A stretch of 24,690 nucleotides of DNA, taken from the NCBI GenBank assembly GCA_964504645.1, contig CAZDGB010000075.1:1-24690 (forward strand), read 5' to 3'. The stretch's first letter is position 1, and the number at the start of each line of letters is the position of its first letter. A model generated the notes under the pieces. The model had not been told where the DNA came from. It worked only from the letters and a program-made list of their open reading frames with translations, and did not search any database. A program made the position numbers and the translations under genes. Positions 24,296 through 24,690 of the stretch are shown piece after piece. The DNA comes from CAZDGB01 sp964504645. Lineage in GTDB: Bacteria > Planctomycetota > Planctomycetia > Planctomycetales > Planctomycetaceae.

Positions 24296-24690
24296 ATGTG
24301 TCGACGCTTGTGGGGTCTGACGCTGGTATTGGTGTGTGCGATTTCGATTGGGGTATCTAGCCCCGCCACGCCAGCCAGCAAACCTGTTGCTGCAATGGCC
24401 CAAGCCAAAAAAACCAAGCCAAAAAAGAAGACCACCGCGGAATCGCAGGCGCCGGAAGTCAAACCGCAGGTCGCTGAATCCGCCGAAAATGGCCAACTAA
24501 CAGAGCCTCCACCAGCCGAAAGTCTGGCGATCGAGTACACCGAGATTGCGTCGATTCCAGTGATGGAGGGGGGATTTCGCGAGCTGGAATTTTCGAAGGA
24601 TAGCCGGATTCTGATGTTGACCTCACTCGGCCCGATCCAGCGCTGGCGAGTTCCCGCGCTCGACGATTACAAGACCTACGAGACGAGCTC
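24296..24690 (+). CDS. Secreted WD40-like repeat protein, 5' part
   Basis: A partial gene, open at the window's end, giving 131 residues. It begins MCRRLWGLTLVLVCAISIG, a signal peptide, followed by a Lys/Pro/Ala/Glu-rich low-complexity linker (residues 28-75, KKTKPKKK in it), then GGFRELEFSKDSRILMLTS and IQRWRVPALDDYK, resembling the first blade of a WD40 or similar propeller. An extracytoplasmic propeller protein is likely; function is unknown. ATG 24296 is preceded by GAGAG about 9 bases upstream. Confidence 0.7.
   Translation, partial: MCRRLWGLTLVLVCAISIGVSSPATPASKPVAAMAQAKKTKPKKKTTAESQAPEVKPQVAESAENGQLTEPPPAESLAIEYTEIASIPVMEGGFRELEFSKDSRILMLTSLGPIQRWRVPALDDYKTYETS

Overview
The window is a high-GC bacterial chromosome segment, almost certainly from a planctomycete. 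The evidence is a DUF1559 prepilin-like protein with an H-X9-DG C-terminus, a secreted PQQ-type dehydrogenase fused to a cytochrome c tail, a LamG/propeller surface protein, a cysteine-containing YTV-like wall protein, two Gfo/Idh/MocA oxidoreductases, and palindromic intergenic repeats. Household genes (dnaK, clpB, folP, trpF, an initiator tRNA) are scattered among lineage-specific secreted proteins. The lineage call is inference; no rRNA is present to confirm it.

Layout. (1) 1-4560: the 3' part of dnaK, a small ParE/RelE-like toxin-antitoxin pair of lower GC, then clpB, all on +. (2) 4547-6542: folP and a Gfo/Idh/MocA oxidoreductase on -, separated by a perfect 34-bp inverted repeat. (3) 6793-8130: a divergent second Gfo/Idh/MocA gene on +, followed by a complex inverted repeat of about 270 bp. 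(4) 8183-11910: on -, a DUF1559 protein, then the PQQ dehydrogenase/cytochrome c gene translationally coupled (ATGA) to an LRR lipoprotein. (5) 12195-13838: a secreted protein in which seven propeller blades appear to be inserted into a LamG domain; it overlaps a convergent DUF2071 gene. (6) 14622-19356: on -, an HNH nuclease with a small coupled partner, a VOC protein coupled to a large secreted protein whose first codons run through an inverted repeat, and a secreted tandem cyanophycinase-like protein whose second active site is mutated. (7) 19668-20429: a YTV-like wall protein on +. (8) 20498-22975: a compact four-gene run on - (zincin-like protein, membrane helix-hairpin-helix protein, methyltransferase, GNAT acetyltransferase). 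(9) 23083-24690: trpF, an initiator tRNA with a strong terminator, a structured gene-free leader, and the start of a secreted WD40-like protein that runs off the window.

How the genes fit together. DnaK and ClpB cooperate in disaggregation, but the intervening toxin-antitoxin pair looks like an accessory insertion. The PQQ dehydrogenase/cytochrome c protein and the LRR lipoprotein are probably made from one mRNA and exported together. The -strand block 22975-20498 has junctions of ATGA, a 40-nt gap and TAGATG, so it is most likely one operon, although its shared task is not evident. The most unusual items are the split-LamG propeller, the tandem cyanophycinase with one dead site, the initiator tRNA with an A29:U41 pair, and the several palindromic repeat types, one of which is built into a coding sequence.
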